DNA of 64,000 nucleotides from CAZNYN01 sp964422205 (GCA_964422205.1 CAYRAI010000004.1:1-64000); one strand, 5' to 3'; counted from the first letter of the stretch, positions 50,984 to 60,599 are shown. Notes: generated by a model from the sequence alone, not told the origin. A program made the numbers and translations.

Positions 50984-51382
50984 CTTCTGAAGAATCGCTT
51001 GCGCCTTTCCGCACAGACAGAAATAAAGCCGCCGTCATTTAAACAGCATGTGCGCGGAAAATTTTCTTCGGCTCACATGCTCGACTCATTGCGTTGGGGG
51101 AGACATTCTTCATCGTGTCATGGCATAGAGATAAATCAACGCACCACAGACAAAGTCAATTCCAAATCTGTCCAAACCATCCTACAGCCGCTGCTTTAGG
51201 CGCGGCCGCAATAATATTAATCTAAGCATCAAGGATTAGAGCATTTATATCATGCATGAATATTTTGTCAAGAGTATCAATATAATATTAATATATTTTT
51301 CATAATTTATTTTTTATTGTATATAGTACACACAAATGTTTTCTAAGCCTGATTCTTAAAGTTCTTTCTTTACCCAAGCAGT
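50984..51382. other. Intergenic stretch between convergent formate operon and response regulator
   Basis: About 400 bases separating the convergent mobA and response regulator genes. A 66-codon plus-strand frame near 50999 has no recognisable features or ribosome site and is not called. The right half is very AT-rich. No clear terminator hairpin with a U run is seen for mobA. Confidence 0.4.
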
Positions 51383-52030
51383 CTACTCCAGTGTCAGAAA
51401 CCCCTCTCTTATAGCATATTTTGTGAGTTCCGCCATACTCGCGCAGCCCAGCTTGTCCAAAATCCTGCGTCTGTGGGTGTCCACAGTGTTCTTGCTTATA
51501 GAGAGAGTATCGGCTATCTGTTTGCCGTTGCGCCCCTTCACCAAGAGCAGCAGCACCTCCATCTCCCGTTCGGAAAGAGGATTGCTGCTGTTCTGCTTTT
51601 CGTTGTTCAAAAGCCGCAGATAGTCCTCGGTCAGGACTGTGCAGGCCTTCGCCGAAAGGTATATATTCCCTTCAGCAACAGAACGTATGGCTTCCACAAC
51701 GGTCTGAGGCGAGCTCTCTTTAAGCAGGTAGCCTCTTGCTCCGGCTTTCAGAGTCTCTGCTATAAACCTTCTGTCACTGTGCATGGAAAGGACTATGACT
51801 TTTATATCGGGGAACTTCGAAACAATTTTTCCCGTAGCGATAATGCCGTTCATACGCGGCATCGTAACATCCATTAAAACTATATCGGGGCGCAGTTCAC
51901 CTGCAAGCTCAAGAGCCTCAAGTCCGTCGGACGCAGACGCAATAAGCTCTATTCCGTCCTCGTTTTTGAGCAGGCTCTTCATCCCCTCTCTGAAAAGGAC
52001 ATGGTCATCGGCAATGAGAATCCTAACCAT
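51383..52030 (-). CDS. NarL/LuxR-type response regulator
   Basis: A 215-residue two-component regulator. The receiver domain has the acidic pocket D8-D9, phosphoacceptor D54 (IVLMDVTMPRMNG) and the KESSPQTV lysine near 105. The C-terminal LuxR helix-turn-helix reads LSEREMEVLLLLVKGRNGKQIADTLSISKNTVDTH. It overlaps the histidine kinase stop by eight bases, so the pair is translationally coupled. Targets are unknown; the neighbouring formate and peptide operons are candidates by position only. Confidence 0.95.
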   Translation of the reverse strand: MVRILIADDHVLFREGMKSLLKNEDGIELIASASDGLEALELAGELRPDIVLMDVTMPRMNGIIATGKIVSKFPDIKVIVLSMHSDRRFIAETLKAGARGYLLKESSPQTVVEAIRSVAEGNIYLSAKACTVLTEDYLRLLNNEKQNSSNPLSEREMEVLLLLVKGRNGKQIADTLSISKNTVDTHRRRILDKLGCASMAELTKYAIREGFLTLE

Positions 52031-53129
52031 TCAAAGAACCCTCCGTATCACCTGTATTTAAGTGCAGAGGAGCCAGCATGGAGACAGTGGTGCCCCCAGT
52101 GTTTGAAATTATCCTAAGCTCTCCGCCTATATGTATAAGCCGTTCCCTTATGCTGAAGAGGCCAAGCCCCGGAGACTTAGAACGCTCTATGCAGAATTTT
52201 TTCGGAAGCCCCTTTCCGTTATCCTCAATAACGACCTGAATCTTCTTAGGCCCTCTGTTGACGCTTATCGAAACTTTTGTGGCACCGGAATGCTTTATTA
52301 CATTTATCATCAGCTCGCGCGACATGCGATAGAGAATGACGCATATCACATCATCGGCGTTGAAATCTTCAAGCCGTCCCCTCGTCGAAATTTCCCAAAT
52401 TATCCCTCTTGGGGTGAAAAGATGGTCTGCCAAAGTTTCAAGAGCCGGAGTTATGCCGATCTCCAGCAAAATAGGAGGGCTTAGCTCAAATATAAGGTGT
52501 CTGCTCTCAGCTATCATATTCTCAGTAACGTTTATAGAATTTGATATAACTGAGCTGACATCTTCCGGCAGGTCGTGCTCCTCCTTCAGTTTGCGCAGAT
52601 CCAGCAGCAGAGTAAGCAGTGAGTGCCCTATTGAATCATGCAGATCCGTGGCTATCTCGCGTCTGGTATTCTCTTCGCTTATTGTCAGCGTAGTGGCAAG
52701 CTCCCTGAGCATCTCCTGATAGCGAATCAGCTTTTTCTGATGCTCTTTGAGCTTTTCATCGGACTTCTTCCACTCGGTTCTGTCAAGAAACATTGTGGCT
52801 GCCATTCCATCGGCAATAGGGAAAGCGATAACTTCCAGATACTTGCCTGTATAGGCGCTCTCATTCTCGCAGTGGACAGACTTCTGCTCCTTTATGCAGC
52901 GCACTATAATTTCTCCCCAGCATGGCTCAACAGTAGGCCATACATCGTAAAAAGAACGTCCTATTATATCTTCCTTGCGAACCTTATTGACTCTCTCATA
53001 AGCGGGGTTCACATTGACAAAAAATATCCTCTCGGAAGTAAGGGACGAAACTTTTCCTTCTGTCCTATATATAGCTATAGGGTTAAAAGAACTCTCGAAA
53101 AAAAATTCATGTGAATAAATTTCAGACAT
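52023..53129 (-). CDS. Soluble PAS-domain histidine kinase (NarX/DegS type)
   Basis: A 368-residue kinase with an N-terminal PAS domain (FNPIAIYRTEGKVSS, then NPAYERVNKVRKEDIIGRSFYDVWP). A coiled region leads to a HisKA_3 dimerisation domain with the phosphoacceptor in ATDLHDSIGHSLL (near residue 160). The HATPase_c domain follows (VIEDNGKGLP, GLGLFSIRERL). There are no membrane helices or signal peptide, so it senses a cytoplasmic cue, perhaps redox or a metabolite via PAS. ATG 53129 has GGGGACG upstream. It forms an operon with the response regulator. Confidence 0.92.
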   Translation of the reverse strand: MSEIYSHEFFFESSFNPIAIYRTEGKVSSLTSERIFFVNVNPAYERVNKVRKEDIIGRSFYDVWPTVEPCWGEIIVRCIKEQKSVHCENESAYTGKYLEVIAFPIADGMAATMFLDRTEWKKSDEKLKEHQKKLIRYQEMLRELATTLTISEENTRREIATDLHDSIGHSLLTLLLDLRKLKEEHDLPEDVSSVISNSINVTENMIAESRHLIFELSPPILLEIGITPALETLADHLFTPRGIIWEISTRGRLEDFNADDVICVILYRMSRELMINVIKHSGATKVSISVNRGPKKIQVVIEDNGKGLPKKFCIERSKSPGLGLFSIRERLIHIGGELRIISNTGGTTVSMLAPLHLNTGDTEGSLNG

Positions 53130-53268
53130 AATCCGCGTCCCCATTTCTAAAAACAGATACAGATATTCTCCGCCACAAAAGGAAGTATGGCAAGCGAAAA
53201 AAATTTGGACTATATGTTATGTTTTAAGAGCAATGGTGGAGACAGATAAGAGAGACTGAATAGAAACT

Positions 53269-53937
53269 CTACCACTTTCTGTTAGAGAGAAAGACATGTG
53301 TAGATGTTATGTGCTCTCTGACTACAGCCGCGGCTCTTTCCGGATCTCTGTCTGATATTGCATCGAAAAGCATCATGTGCTGCATAGGGCTTTTATAACC
53401 GCCCTTCTCACGCAGCTTTAGTTTTTCGACGCGGTTTGCGTAATGGTCGTCATAGAAAAATAGATAGAGCTGCGTTTTCCAGTGAGCCTGTTTTATTGAT
53501 CTCATGTAATAAGAATTGCCGGCTATTTCTGATATTAAGTCATGTATTTTGCTGTCTATCACGTGGAGCTTTCCGGGGTTATCTTTTATGCTGCGGCCTT
53601 CCTCTTCGATAAGCGCATCCATTCTCTCTCTGTATATCGGCGAGTAGTTAAGAGCGGCATCTACAACACAGGGAGGTTCTATCACAAATCTAAAATTAAA
53701 AAGTTCGTCAAGATCCTCTTTGGAGAGGTTCGGAACAAAACATCCCTTGTTTACAGTGTTTTCAAGGAGACCGTCTGAAACAAGCATTTTTAAAGCACTG
53801 TGCACCGGAGTTCTGCTCATTTTAAGTTTTTTGGCTATCTGCGATTCGACAACCGGAGAGCCAGGCTGATAGCTGTGCTGAACTATCAAGTCCATTACGG
53901 CATTATATGCTATTTCTTCGTTTGACCTCATCTGCAT
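53269..53937 (-). CDS. GntR-family repressor with FCD ligand domain
   Basis: A 222-residue regulator. The N-terminal winged helix is GntR-type (AYNAVMDLIVQHSYQPGSPVVESQIAKKLKMSRTP in parts). The all-helical FCD domain has likely metal or carboxylate ligands in HDLISEIAG and REHITSTHVFL. FCD regulators respond to organic acids or amino acid derivatives. It is divergent from the D-aminoacylase/peptide operon, whose promoter is overlapped by a palindrome (54119-54132), so it most likely represses that operon until a substrate binds. GGTGGGG precedes ATG 53937. Confidence 0.92.
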   Translation of the reverse strand: MQMRSNEEIAYNAVMDLIVQHSYQPGSPVVESQIAKKLKMSRTPVHSALKMLVSDGLLENTVNKGCFVPNLSKEDLDELFNFRFVIEPPCVVDAALNYSPIYRERMDALIEEEGRSIKDNPGKLHVIDSKIHDLISEIAGNSYYMRSIKQAHWKTQLYLFFYDDHYANRVEKLKLREKGGYKSPMQHMMLFDAISDRDPERAAAVVREHITSTHVFLSNRKW

Positions 53938-54253
53938 AAAGGAATCCCCACCTTTATTATGATAATTAATATTTTAAACTTTTTCCCAAAAATATAGAAC
54001 TTTCCAGCCTGCCAACCCAATTATAAAATAAAATGCCTCATAATTTTAGCCCTGCCAAATTGATAATTTAATTTTCAAATATCTTACTTGACAATTTCAG
54101 AAGTGACCGCTATTCTAAGATTGCATGCAATCAAAAACACATATTTTATATAATGTTTATATATCCAATTATATAGTATGTCAACTTAAATTAATAGGCA
54201 TATTTTTCATTTTTGATTAATAATATTAAAAAGCTATAAAAGGACGTGTTTTT
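53938..54253. other. Divergent control region between gntR and the D-aminoacylase operon
   Basis: AT-rich, gene-free. It contains the rightward promoter and palindromic operator at 54088-54132 and must also hold the leftward gntR promoter, for which no single -35/-10 pair is compelling. About 120 bases of AT-rich untranslated leader precede the deacylase. Confidence 0.6.
54088..54132 (+). promoter_or_regulatory. Promoter and candidate GntR operator of the D-amino acid/peptide operon
   Basis: TTGACA (54088-54093), exactly 17 bases, then TATTCT (54111-54116). The perfect 14-base palindrome GATTGCATGCAATC (54119-54132) covers the expected transcription start. Its TTGCATGCAA core resembles the TTGTATACAA-type sites bound by many FCD-class GntR regulators, and the position is ideal for repression. 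Confidence 0.75.
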
Positions 54254-55990
54254 ATGTTTTTTGATATCCTCATCAGAAACGGCAAAGTCATTGACGGAAC
54301 AAAGAAAGATGCCTATCTTGCAGATATCGGCATAACAGGAGATAGGATAGTTTTTGTCGGCAAGTGCGACAGTGAAACTTCCGCCAAAACGGTTATCGAC
54401 GCAAAAGATAAATGTGTCACTCCTGGATTTATTGACACCCATTCCCATGCAGACTGCTCCGCGTTTATATACCCCGACTGCGAAAGTTACTTAAGGCAGG
54501 GCATAACCACTTTTATCGGGGGACAGTGCGGAGACTCAAACGCTCCTATCAATAATTTCTGGATGAGAAAATATTGGGAGTACGACTTCTGGAATGATAT
54601 CGATCCTTTTGTCTATGACCCTGTCACAATCCAGCCTGTGGAAAGGGTAATAAGTGTCTGCAGGGACAAGATGGGATTGGACATCAATTGGAAGTCCTTT
54701 TCCGAGTATGCCGCCGTACTGCAAAAAAGCGGAATAGGCTGCAATATGATAACATTAGCCGGTCACAGTCAGATAAGAGCTGATGTTATGGGGCTCAGCC
54801 AAAAGAGAGCTCCCTCATCAGAAGAAATGCAGCTTATGAAGAATCACATAGCAGAGGCTTTCGATGCTGGTGTGTGGGGAATCTCAACGGGAAGAGACTA
54901 CCCGCCGAGTGCCTACGCCGAATTTGATGAGATTAAAGAGCTTGCGGAATTCACAAAGGCTCTGGGCGGATACTATTTTACTCATTGGCGGCGGACAGGG
55001 GTGCGTGTCGGTACTCCTCAAAAGGCAAATAAGCTTGAAGGAATAACAGAAGCTCTTGAAATCGCGCTGCAGACGGGAATAAAAACTCAGATATCCCATA
55101 TCGCAACGGGTTTTGATATCTATCCCGAAAGCCCAGAGATGGATTCATATGCAGCCTACGTAACTCTTAAACATCTCGACCGCTATGCGGAAAGAGGAGC
55201 TGACGTCGCGTTTGACGTGATACCGGGCGAGAGCGGAGGCATATGCACTACACCTTATCTTGCCTCGCGTTTTATCCCTTGGATTAAACAATCAGGGTCT
55301 TTAAATCAGTTTGTAAATAATCTTAATGCCCATGACTACCGCAAAAGGCTTGTTTCGGCTCTTCGCCTCGGAAAGTGGTACGCAATCAATCCTAATGTCG
55401 ATGCTTCATGGGACAAAAAGATATTTATCACAGACGGAGCACCATGCTATATTGGGAAAAATATAAGAGAAATAGCAGATTCGAGAAACATCGATTCAAT
55501 CAACACTGTAATAGACCTCATTATAGAAAATCCCAAAATAGGGACTATGAGCCGCGCAAAATCTATGGAAGAGGTAAACGGTCTTCTGGCACATCCCAGA
55601 GGATTCGTCTGCACGGACACATATTCTTTCGACCTCCGCGGACTTTACGGCAATGACTGCGAGCTTGCGGAGCTTCTGCCCCACCCCCACACATACTGCG
55701 CATTCCCCAAATATATTCTCTCAAGAAAAGAAGAAAGGCTTGAGGATGTAATCCACAAGCTTACAGGAGCTCCCGCCGCTTTCATGGCTATTAAAGACAG
55801 AGGCGTAATCAAAGAGGGTGCTTTTGCCGATATCCTTGTAATCGACACAGAGAATCTCAAGAGCAATGAAAACTATATCGAGCCCAGAATTTACCCCGAG
55901 GGCATCGATTATGTGATTGTAAACGGAGAGACAGCAGTGAAGCCCGAATGCGCATCTGTTATAAGGGCAGGAGCCATTCTCAAAAAGTAG
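54254..55990 (+). CDS. N-acyl-D-amino acid deacylase family amidohydrolase
   Basis: A 578-residue metal-dependent amidohydrolase of the D-aminoacylase type. It begins with the beta-sandwich strand FFDILIRNGKVIDGTKKDAYLADIGI, then PGFIDTHSHAD with the HxH metal pair (near residue 67). GGQCGDSNAP carries the conserved Cys ligand, and QISHIATG holds the barrel His. The C-terminus is typical (GVIKEGAFADILVID). It should hydrolyse N-acylated D-amino acids or related amides to free D-amino acids. AAAGGACG precedes the ATG. It is the first gene of an eight-gene operon for peptide or D-amino acid use. The exact substrate is unknown. Confidence 0.88.
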   Translation: MFFDILIRNGKVIDGTKKDAYLADIGITGDRIVFVGKCDSETSAKTVIDAKDKCVTPGFIDTHSHADCSAFIYPDCESYLRQGITTFIGGQCGDSNAPINNFWMRKYWEYDFWNDIDPFVYDPVTIQPVERVISVCRDKMGLDINWKSFSEYAAVLQKSGIGCNMITLAGHSQIRADVMGLSQKRAPSSEEMQLMKNHIAEAFDAGVWGISTGRDYPPSAYAEFDEIKELAEFTKALGGYYFTHWRRTGVRVGTPQKANKLEGITEALEIALQTGIKTQISHIATGFDIYPESPEMDSYAAYVTLKHLDRYAERGADVAFDVIPGESGGICTTPYLASRFIPWIKQSGSLNQFVNNLNAHDYRKRLVSALRLGKWYAINPNVDASWDKKIFITDGAPCYIGKNIREIADSRNIDSINTVIDLIIENPKIGTMSRAKSMEEVNGLLAHPRGFVCTDTYSFDLRGLYGNDCELAELLPHPHTYCAFPKYILSRKEERLEDVIHKLTGAPAAFMAIKDRGVIKEGAFADILVIDTENLKSNENYIEPRIYPEGIDYVIVNGETAVKPECASVIRAGAILKK

Positions 55991-56012
55991 CAACTACAAA
56001 AGGAGGAGCATC

Positions 56013-57020
56013 ATGACAGAAACGAAGGATTTATACGCAGTTGACGGATGTGTGTTTACGGAAGGTAATTTTATAGGCCTATCTGACAGGTTTAAAAATT
56101 CTTACCTGACAGCATTCTTTTTGACGACACCCGGCGAGACGGAAGGCTACAGAGAGTGCACTTCTAAAATCGGAGGACTCTACAACAGCGCTGATGCTCC
56201 CGGCAGCGATGTGCTGATAGCACGCACGACAGCTGACATAGAAAGAGCAAAAAGAGAGAACAAAAAGGCTATAATCATAACATTCCAGGACCCTCAGTGT
56301 GTCGAAAATTCTATAGACAAGCTCAGAGTTATGTATGAGCTGGGGCTTCGCGTCATGCAGATGACATACAACAAGTCAAACTACATAGGCACAGGCTGCA
56401 CGGAGACAGTTGACGGAGGACTAACTGATTTTGGCAGAGAGGCTCTGGCAAAGATGAATGAATGGGGCATAGTCGCCGATGTTTCGCACTGCGGACATAA
56501 GACTACAATGGATGTTCTCAAAGCGAGCAAAAAACCTATTGTCATATCTCATTCATGCCCTCTGGCACTGACAAAGAACCTCCGCAACAAGACAGACGAA
56601 GAGCTTCTGCTGCTTAAAGAAAATAACGGTGTTATAGGTCTTTCTTCATGGGGGCCGCTCTGCTGGCGCAACAATATAGAAAAAGGACGTCCCTCGCTTG
56701 CCGACTACGTAGACCACATTGATTATGTCGTAAACCTGATAGGAATAGACCACGTAGGATTCGGAAGCGACAGTACCCCCGATGATACAAAAGACGAGAA
56801 GGGCGTTGTAACTCAGTCTACTCTCTACGGGGGAGTGGTAGCGGACTACAACAAGTATGTAGGAACAAACCCAGACGAACGCTATGCTATACATGCGGAC
56901 GGCCCATGGGATTTGGAATATATATTCGACGAAATGCGTAAAAGAGGATACTCCGAAGAAGACATCAGAAAGTACGCCGGCGGCAACTTCATGAGAGTTT
57001 TTAAAGATAACTGGAAATAA
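56013..57020 (+). CDS. Peptidase M19 (membrane dipeptidase) homologue lacking N-terminal metal ligands
   Basis: A 335-residue renal-dipeptidase-like TIM-barrel protein. Conserved later elements are DVSHCGHKTTMDV, VISHSCPLAL (barrel His residues), the Arg in KNLRNKTDEE and GIDHVGFGSDSTPDD. The N-terminal HxD ligand pair (normally DGHND) is replaced by DGCVF, and the bridging Glu position reads TFQDPQ. The binuclear zinc site therefore looks incomplete. It may use one metal or a different substrate, possibly D-amino-acid dipeptides. A strong GGAGGAG ribosome site lies 22 bases after the deacylase. Cytoplasmic; no signal peptide. Confidence 0.85.
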   Translation: MTETKDLYAVDGCVFTEGNFIGLSDRFKNSYLTAFFLTTPGETEGYRECTSKIGGLYNSADAPGSDVLIARTTADIERAKRENKKAIIITFQDPQCVENSIDKLRVMYELGLRVMQMTYNKSNYIGTGCTETVDGGLTDFGREALAKMNEWGIVADVSHCGHKTTMDVLKASKKPIVISHSCPLALTKNLRNKTDEELLLLKENNGVIGLSSWGPLCWRNNIEKGRPSLADYVDHIDYVVNLIGIDHVGFGSDSTPDDTKDEKGVVTQSTLYGGVVADYNKYVGTNPDERYAIHADGPWDLEYIFDEMRKRGYSEEDIRKYAGGNFMRVFKDNWK

Positions 57021-57104
57021 AACACAGATTTATAAACAGCAGCACAAATAATAAACTGCCGTAGTTCTAAAACAGTGCGACAGCAAACAAAGGGAGGATT
57101 TACA

Positions 57105-58685
57105 ATGAACAAAAAGGTGATAGGTATTTTAGTATGTCTTGTATTGGCAGTAGGAATCTATTTTGCTGCGGGCAAGACAGAAAAGCAGGAATCGTCGTCA
57201 GCAGAGTATAAAGATACTATTGTTTTTGCAGCTAATACAGACATTCTTACCCATGACCCGCAGGTACAGAACGATACCACCTCGGAACAGGTAGTAAGGA
57301 TGATCTACAATACCCTTCTTAAGTTTGAGGATGACGGGAAAGTCGTAGGAGACCTTGCAGAGTCTTGGGGTGTCTCGGAAGACGGACTGACTTGGACAAT
57401 TAAACTCAAACAGGGAGTCAAATTCCACAACGGCAAAGAAGTCACGGCTGCCGACGCAAAAGCAACTTATGAAAGAGCCTTGAATGCCAAAGGCGGAGGC
57501 TTTCGGACGACAGAAATCATAAAGATTTTCAAAAAGATGGAAGCTCCCGACAAGTATACCCTAAAAATCACCACATCCGTTCCGTACGGTCCGATGGAAG
57601 CACTTCTATGTAACCTCTCTCTTGCTGTCATGGATGCAGAAGTTCTGACAAAGCACGGACTCGAGCTTGGCAACCACGTTGAAGCGGAAAACGGCACAGG
57701 CCCATATAAGCTAGTCTCTTGGACAAAGGGAGACGAAGTCAAGCTGGAGAGATTCGATGATTACTTCGGCGGCAAGGCCCCTACGGCGAATATAATAGTC
57801 AAAGCCATTCCCGAGGCGGCATCAAGAGTCATCGCTCTTGAAAACGGAGAGGTTGACGTTATAGGCGGAATCAGCGCAAATGACCTGACAACTCTCGAAT
57901 CTAACAAAAATATAAAAGTTCTTAAGAGGCCTACAATAAGCCAGAGACTTTTCCGCTTTGGCTGCAACGACCCCATAATTGCCAAAACAAAGGTCAGGCA
58001 GGCAATAGTACATGCTATTGACAGACAGGCAATCATCGATTCAATGTTTGCCGGAACAGTTTATCCGTCAACAGCCCCTCTTGCTCCCGTTACATGGGGA
58101 TACACAAATCTCGGAGAAATAAAACCCGACATTGAAAAAGCAAAGGCTCTTCTCAAAGAAGCGGGATATCCCAACGGATTTGAAACGAAGATTGTAACCT
58201 GCGAAAGATACTCAAAAGGTGTCCAGATGGCTGAAGTTCTTGCGGCACAGCTCGCCAAAGTCGGTATAAAAGCAAAGATCGAGGTCTGGGAGTGGAGTGC
58301 TCTTTCTGCAAGCTGGAGCGGTGTCAAGAGAGAAGATTTTGATCAGCCGATTTTTGTAATGGGCTCAGGCCCCTCGATGAGAGATGCCGACGGAGGCCTC
58401 AGAGGTCTTTACACTACTACCGAAACAGGTGTAAACGACAGCAATTACGGCTTCTACTCAAATAAAAAAGCCGACGAACTTATAAACGCCGGCATGAGCG
58501 AGACCAACAAAGAAAAGAGAGCGAAGCTCTATGCCGATGCACAGAAGATACTCTATCTCGACGACCCGGCAGCTTTTTGGCTCTTTGACATGTACGGAAT
58601 GTGCGCAATGTCCGATAAAGTCGAAGGTGTAACATTAAGCCCCATAAATAATATAACCTTTGAAAAAGCTGTCATCAAGAAGTAA
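57105..58685 (+). CDS. Peptide ABC transporter substrate-binding protein (family 5)
   Basis: A 526-residue extracytoplasmic binding protein of the DppA/OppA family. Residues 1-22 are a signal segment, but no lipobox Cys follows the hydrophobic core (GIYFAAGKTEK). It is thus periplasmic or anchored by an uncleaved signal. Family motifs include ITLDPQ-like ILTHDPQVQNDTTSEQVVRMIYNTL, LAESWGVSEDGLTWTIKLKQGVKFHNG and VRQAIVHAIDRQAII. The start at 57105 has GGGAGG upstream. A stem-loop after the gene, before the permeases, should let this protein be made in excess, as is usual for binding proteins. Confidence 0.93.
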   Translation: MNKKVIGILVCLVLAVGIYFAAGKTEKQESSSAEYKDTIVFAANTDILTHDPQVQNDTTSEQVVRMIYNTLLKFEDDGKVVGDLAESWGVSEDGLTWTIKLKQGVKFHNGKEVTAADAKATYERALNAKGGGFRTTEIIKIFKKMEAPDKYTLKITTSVPYGPMEALLCNLSLAVMDAEVLTKHGLELGNHVEAENGTGPYKLVSWTKGDEVKLERFDDYFGGKAPTANIIVKAIPEAASRVIALENGEVDVIGGISANDLTTLESNKNIKVLKRPTISQRLFRFGCNDPIIAKTKVRQAIVHAIDRQAIIDSMFAGTVYPSTAPLAPVTWGYTNLGEIKPDIEKAKALLKEAGYPNGFETKIVTCERYSKGVQMAEVLAAQLAKVGIKAKIEVWEWSALSASWSGVKREDFDQPIFVMGSGPSMRDADGGLRGLYTTTETGVNDSNYGFYSNKKADELINAGMSETNKEKRAKLYADAQKILYLDDPAAFWLFDMYGMCAMSDKVEGVTLSPINNITFEKAVIKK

Positions 58686-58713
58686 AGCTCTGCGCGGTAC
58701 AAATATAATTATT

Positions 58714-58747
58714 GCCGGACCGTCTTACGCGGCGGTCCGGCTTCTCC
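58714..58747 (+). terminator. Partial terminator or stability stem-loop after the binding-protein gene
   Basis: GCCGGACCG (58714-58722) pairs perfectly with CGGTCCGGC (58733-58741), loop of ten bases, followed by TTCTCC. The weak U run fits partial read-through into the permease genes. Confidence 0.7.
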
Positions 58748-58807
58748 AAGAACTGAGCTATGTCTGCCGAGCCGCTGAGTTCTTACGAAAGGGGTATTAA
58801 TACATAA

Positions 58808-59728
58808 ATGCTTGCTTACTCCATAAAACGAATTTTGCAAATAATACCGGTGCTGATTGTAATATCACTGCTGGTTTTTCTTATGATGCACATGATTCCC
58901 GGAGACCCTGTGAAAAACATGCTCGGAATGGAAGCATCGAAAGAGGCTATTGAGGCTGAAAGAGAGCGTCTCGGACTCAATGATCCTCTCCCCGTGCAGT
59001 ACTTTAATTTTATGAAGGGCGTAGCCGCGGGAGACCTGGGCAAATCAATATTTACGAAAAAATCCGTAACAGGCGAGATAATGGATAGATTTCCTCAGAC
59101 TGCGAAGCTTGCTCTCGGAGGCACACTATTCGCAGCCATAGCCGGAGTGATAATGGGGATTATCTGCGCTGTAAAAAGAGGAACATTTACCGACAGTTCC
59201 CTTGTAGTCCTATCTCTCACAGCAGTATCCACACCGTCATTCTTCTTGGCTCTTCTGATGATGCTCTTCTTCTCCCTCTACCTGGGATGGCTGCCAAGCA
59301 TGGGGCTTAGGACACCTCTGCACTATGTCCTTCCGGTCGTAACTCTCGGCATGCAGTCTGTGGGGCTTATCGCCCGCACAACCCGCTCCGCTATGTTGGA
59401 TGTGTTAAATCAGGATTACATAAGAACCTCCAAAGCACGCGGAATTCCCAACAGCATAATTATTTACTCCCATGCCCTGAAGAACGCGATGATTCCCGTC
59501 ATTACAGTAGTTGGGCTCCGTTTTGGAGGACTGCTCGCAGGCTCTACTCTGGTAGAGACAGTATTTTCAATTTCGGGGATAGGACGCTACCTTGTCGAGG
59601 GAGTTTTAAAAAGAGACTTCCCCGCAGTTCAGGGAACTGTTTTAGTCCTTGCGGCCGTGTTTGTTATAGTCAATACTGTGGTTGATCTGCTCTATGCTGC
59701 GGTAGACCCAAGGATAAAGTACGAGTAG
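58808..59728 (+). CDS. Peptide ABC transporter permease (DppB type)
   Basis: A 306-residue inner-membrane permease with six helices. It starts MLAYSIKRILQIIPVLIVIS, as DppB/OppB do, and has HMIPGDPV near residue 31. The cytoplasmic EAA loop (DYIRTSKARGIPNSIIIYSHALKNA in parts) contacts the ATPases. The ribosome site is weak (GGGG about 15 bases before ATG). It is followed after 11 bases by the second permease. Together they form the transmembrane pore. Confidence 0.94.
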   Translation: MLAYSIKRILQIIPVLIVISLLVFLMMHMIPGDPVKNMLGMEASKEAIEAERERLGLNDPLPVQYFNFMKGVAAGDLGKSIFTKKSVTGEIMDRFPQTAKLALGGTLFAAIAGVIMGIICAVKRGTFTDSSLVVLSLTAVSTPSFFLALLMMLFFSLYLGWLPSMGLRTPLHYVLPVVTLGMQSVGLIARTTRSAMLDVLNQDYIRTSKARGIPNSIIIYSHALKNAMIPVITVVGLRFGGLLAGSTLVETVFSISGIGRYLVEGVLKRDFPAVQGTVLVLAAVFVIVNTVVDLLYAAVDPRIKYE

Positions 59729-59739
59729 GAGGTGCGGCC

Positions 59740-60576
59740 ATGGACTCACAGGTTTTTAAAAGATTTGTAAAAAATAAGGCGACGATAATAGGAAGCGCTG
59801 TCCTGCTGGTCTTTCTTACTATGGCTGTATTGGGCTCCGCCCTTTGCACCTATGACCCAAACGCGATTGACTTGGCAAATGTCTATCAGCACCCCAGCGT
59901 GAAGCACCTGCTTGGCACGGATAACCTCGGCAGAGATACTCTGGCGCGCCTCGTAATAGGAGCGAGAATATCTCTTTTGGTAAGTTTTGTAGGAACTATA
60001 GCAGGTTCTATTATAGGAGTATTTCTCGGAGTTGGCGCGGGATATTTCGGAGGCAGGCTGGACTCTGTGATATCGCGCTTTGTCGACCTGCTGCTGGCTT
60101 TCCCCGGACTGCTTCTGGCAATTGTTGTCGTAGCTGTGCTCGGCAACGGCATAGTAAACACCATGGCGGCCATTGCATTTTACTCCATACCTTACATCGC
60201 AAGAATGGTTCGAGGAATTGTGCTGACGTTAAAAAATTCCGAATATGTTCAGGCGTGCCAAGTTATGGGGGCCTCCGACACAAGAATTATAATGACTCAC
60301 ATAATTCCCAATGCTATGTCACAGATAATAATAAACACAACCCTCAACCTCGGGACCGCTATTCTGACGGCATCGTCCCTCTCGTTCCTGGGACTGGGAG
60401 TCACTCCGCCTCATCCCGAGTGGGGAGCCATGCTCAGTCAAGGACGCGAGGTAATCCGATACTATCCGCTTGCCGCTATTATTCCCGGCGTGGCCATAAC
60501 ATTGGTTGTAATGAGCTTCAGCATCGTCGGAGACGGTCTTCGTGATGCACTAGACCCGCGTCTGAAGAATAAATAG
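59740..60576 (+). CDS. Peptide ABC transporter permease (DppC type)
   Basis: A 278-residue permease. It has an N-terminal helix, then YDPNAIDLANVYQHPSVKHLLGTDNLGRD, the segment that marks DppC/OppC, and five more helices. The EAA loop is EYVQACQVMGASDTRIIMTHIIPNA in parts. Near the end are SLSFLGLGVTPPHPEWGAML and the closing GDGLRDALDPRLK, all typical. AGGAGG lies just before the ATG. Partner of the DppB-type protein. Confidence 0.95.
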   Translation: MDSQVFKRFVKNKATIIGSAVLLVFLTMAVLGSALCTYDPNAIDLANVYQHPSVKHLLGTDNLGRDTLARLVIGARISLLVSFVGTIAGSIIGVFLGVGAGYFGGRLDSVISRFVDLLLAFPGLLLAIVVVAVLGNGIVNTMAAIAFYSIPYIARMVRGIVLTLKNSEYVQACQVMGASDTRIIMTHIIPNAMSQIIINTTLNLGTAILTASSLSFLGLGVTPPHPEWGAMLSQGREVIRYYPLAAIIPGVAITLVVMSFSIVGDGLRDALDPRLKNK

Positions 60577-60599
60577 CCGACGATAGGAGATGGATTGCC

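Noticed and set aside
50999..51199. A 66-codon plus-strand frame after mobA
   Set aside because: No ribosome site, no recognisable motif and an unlikely composition; probably chance.
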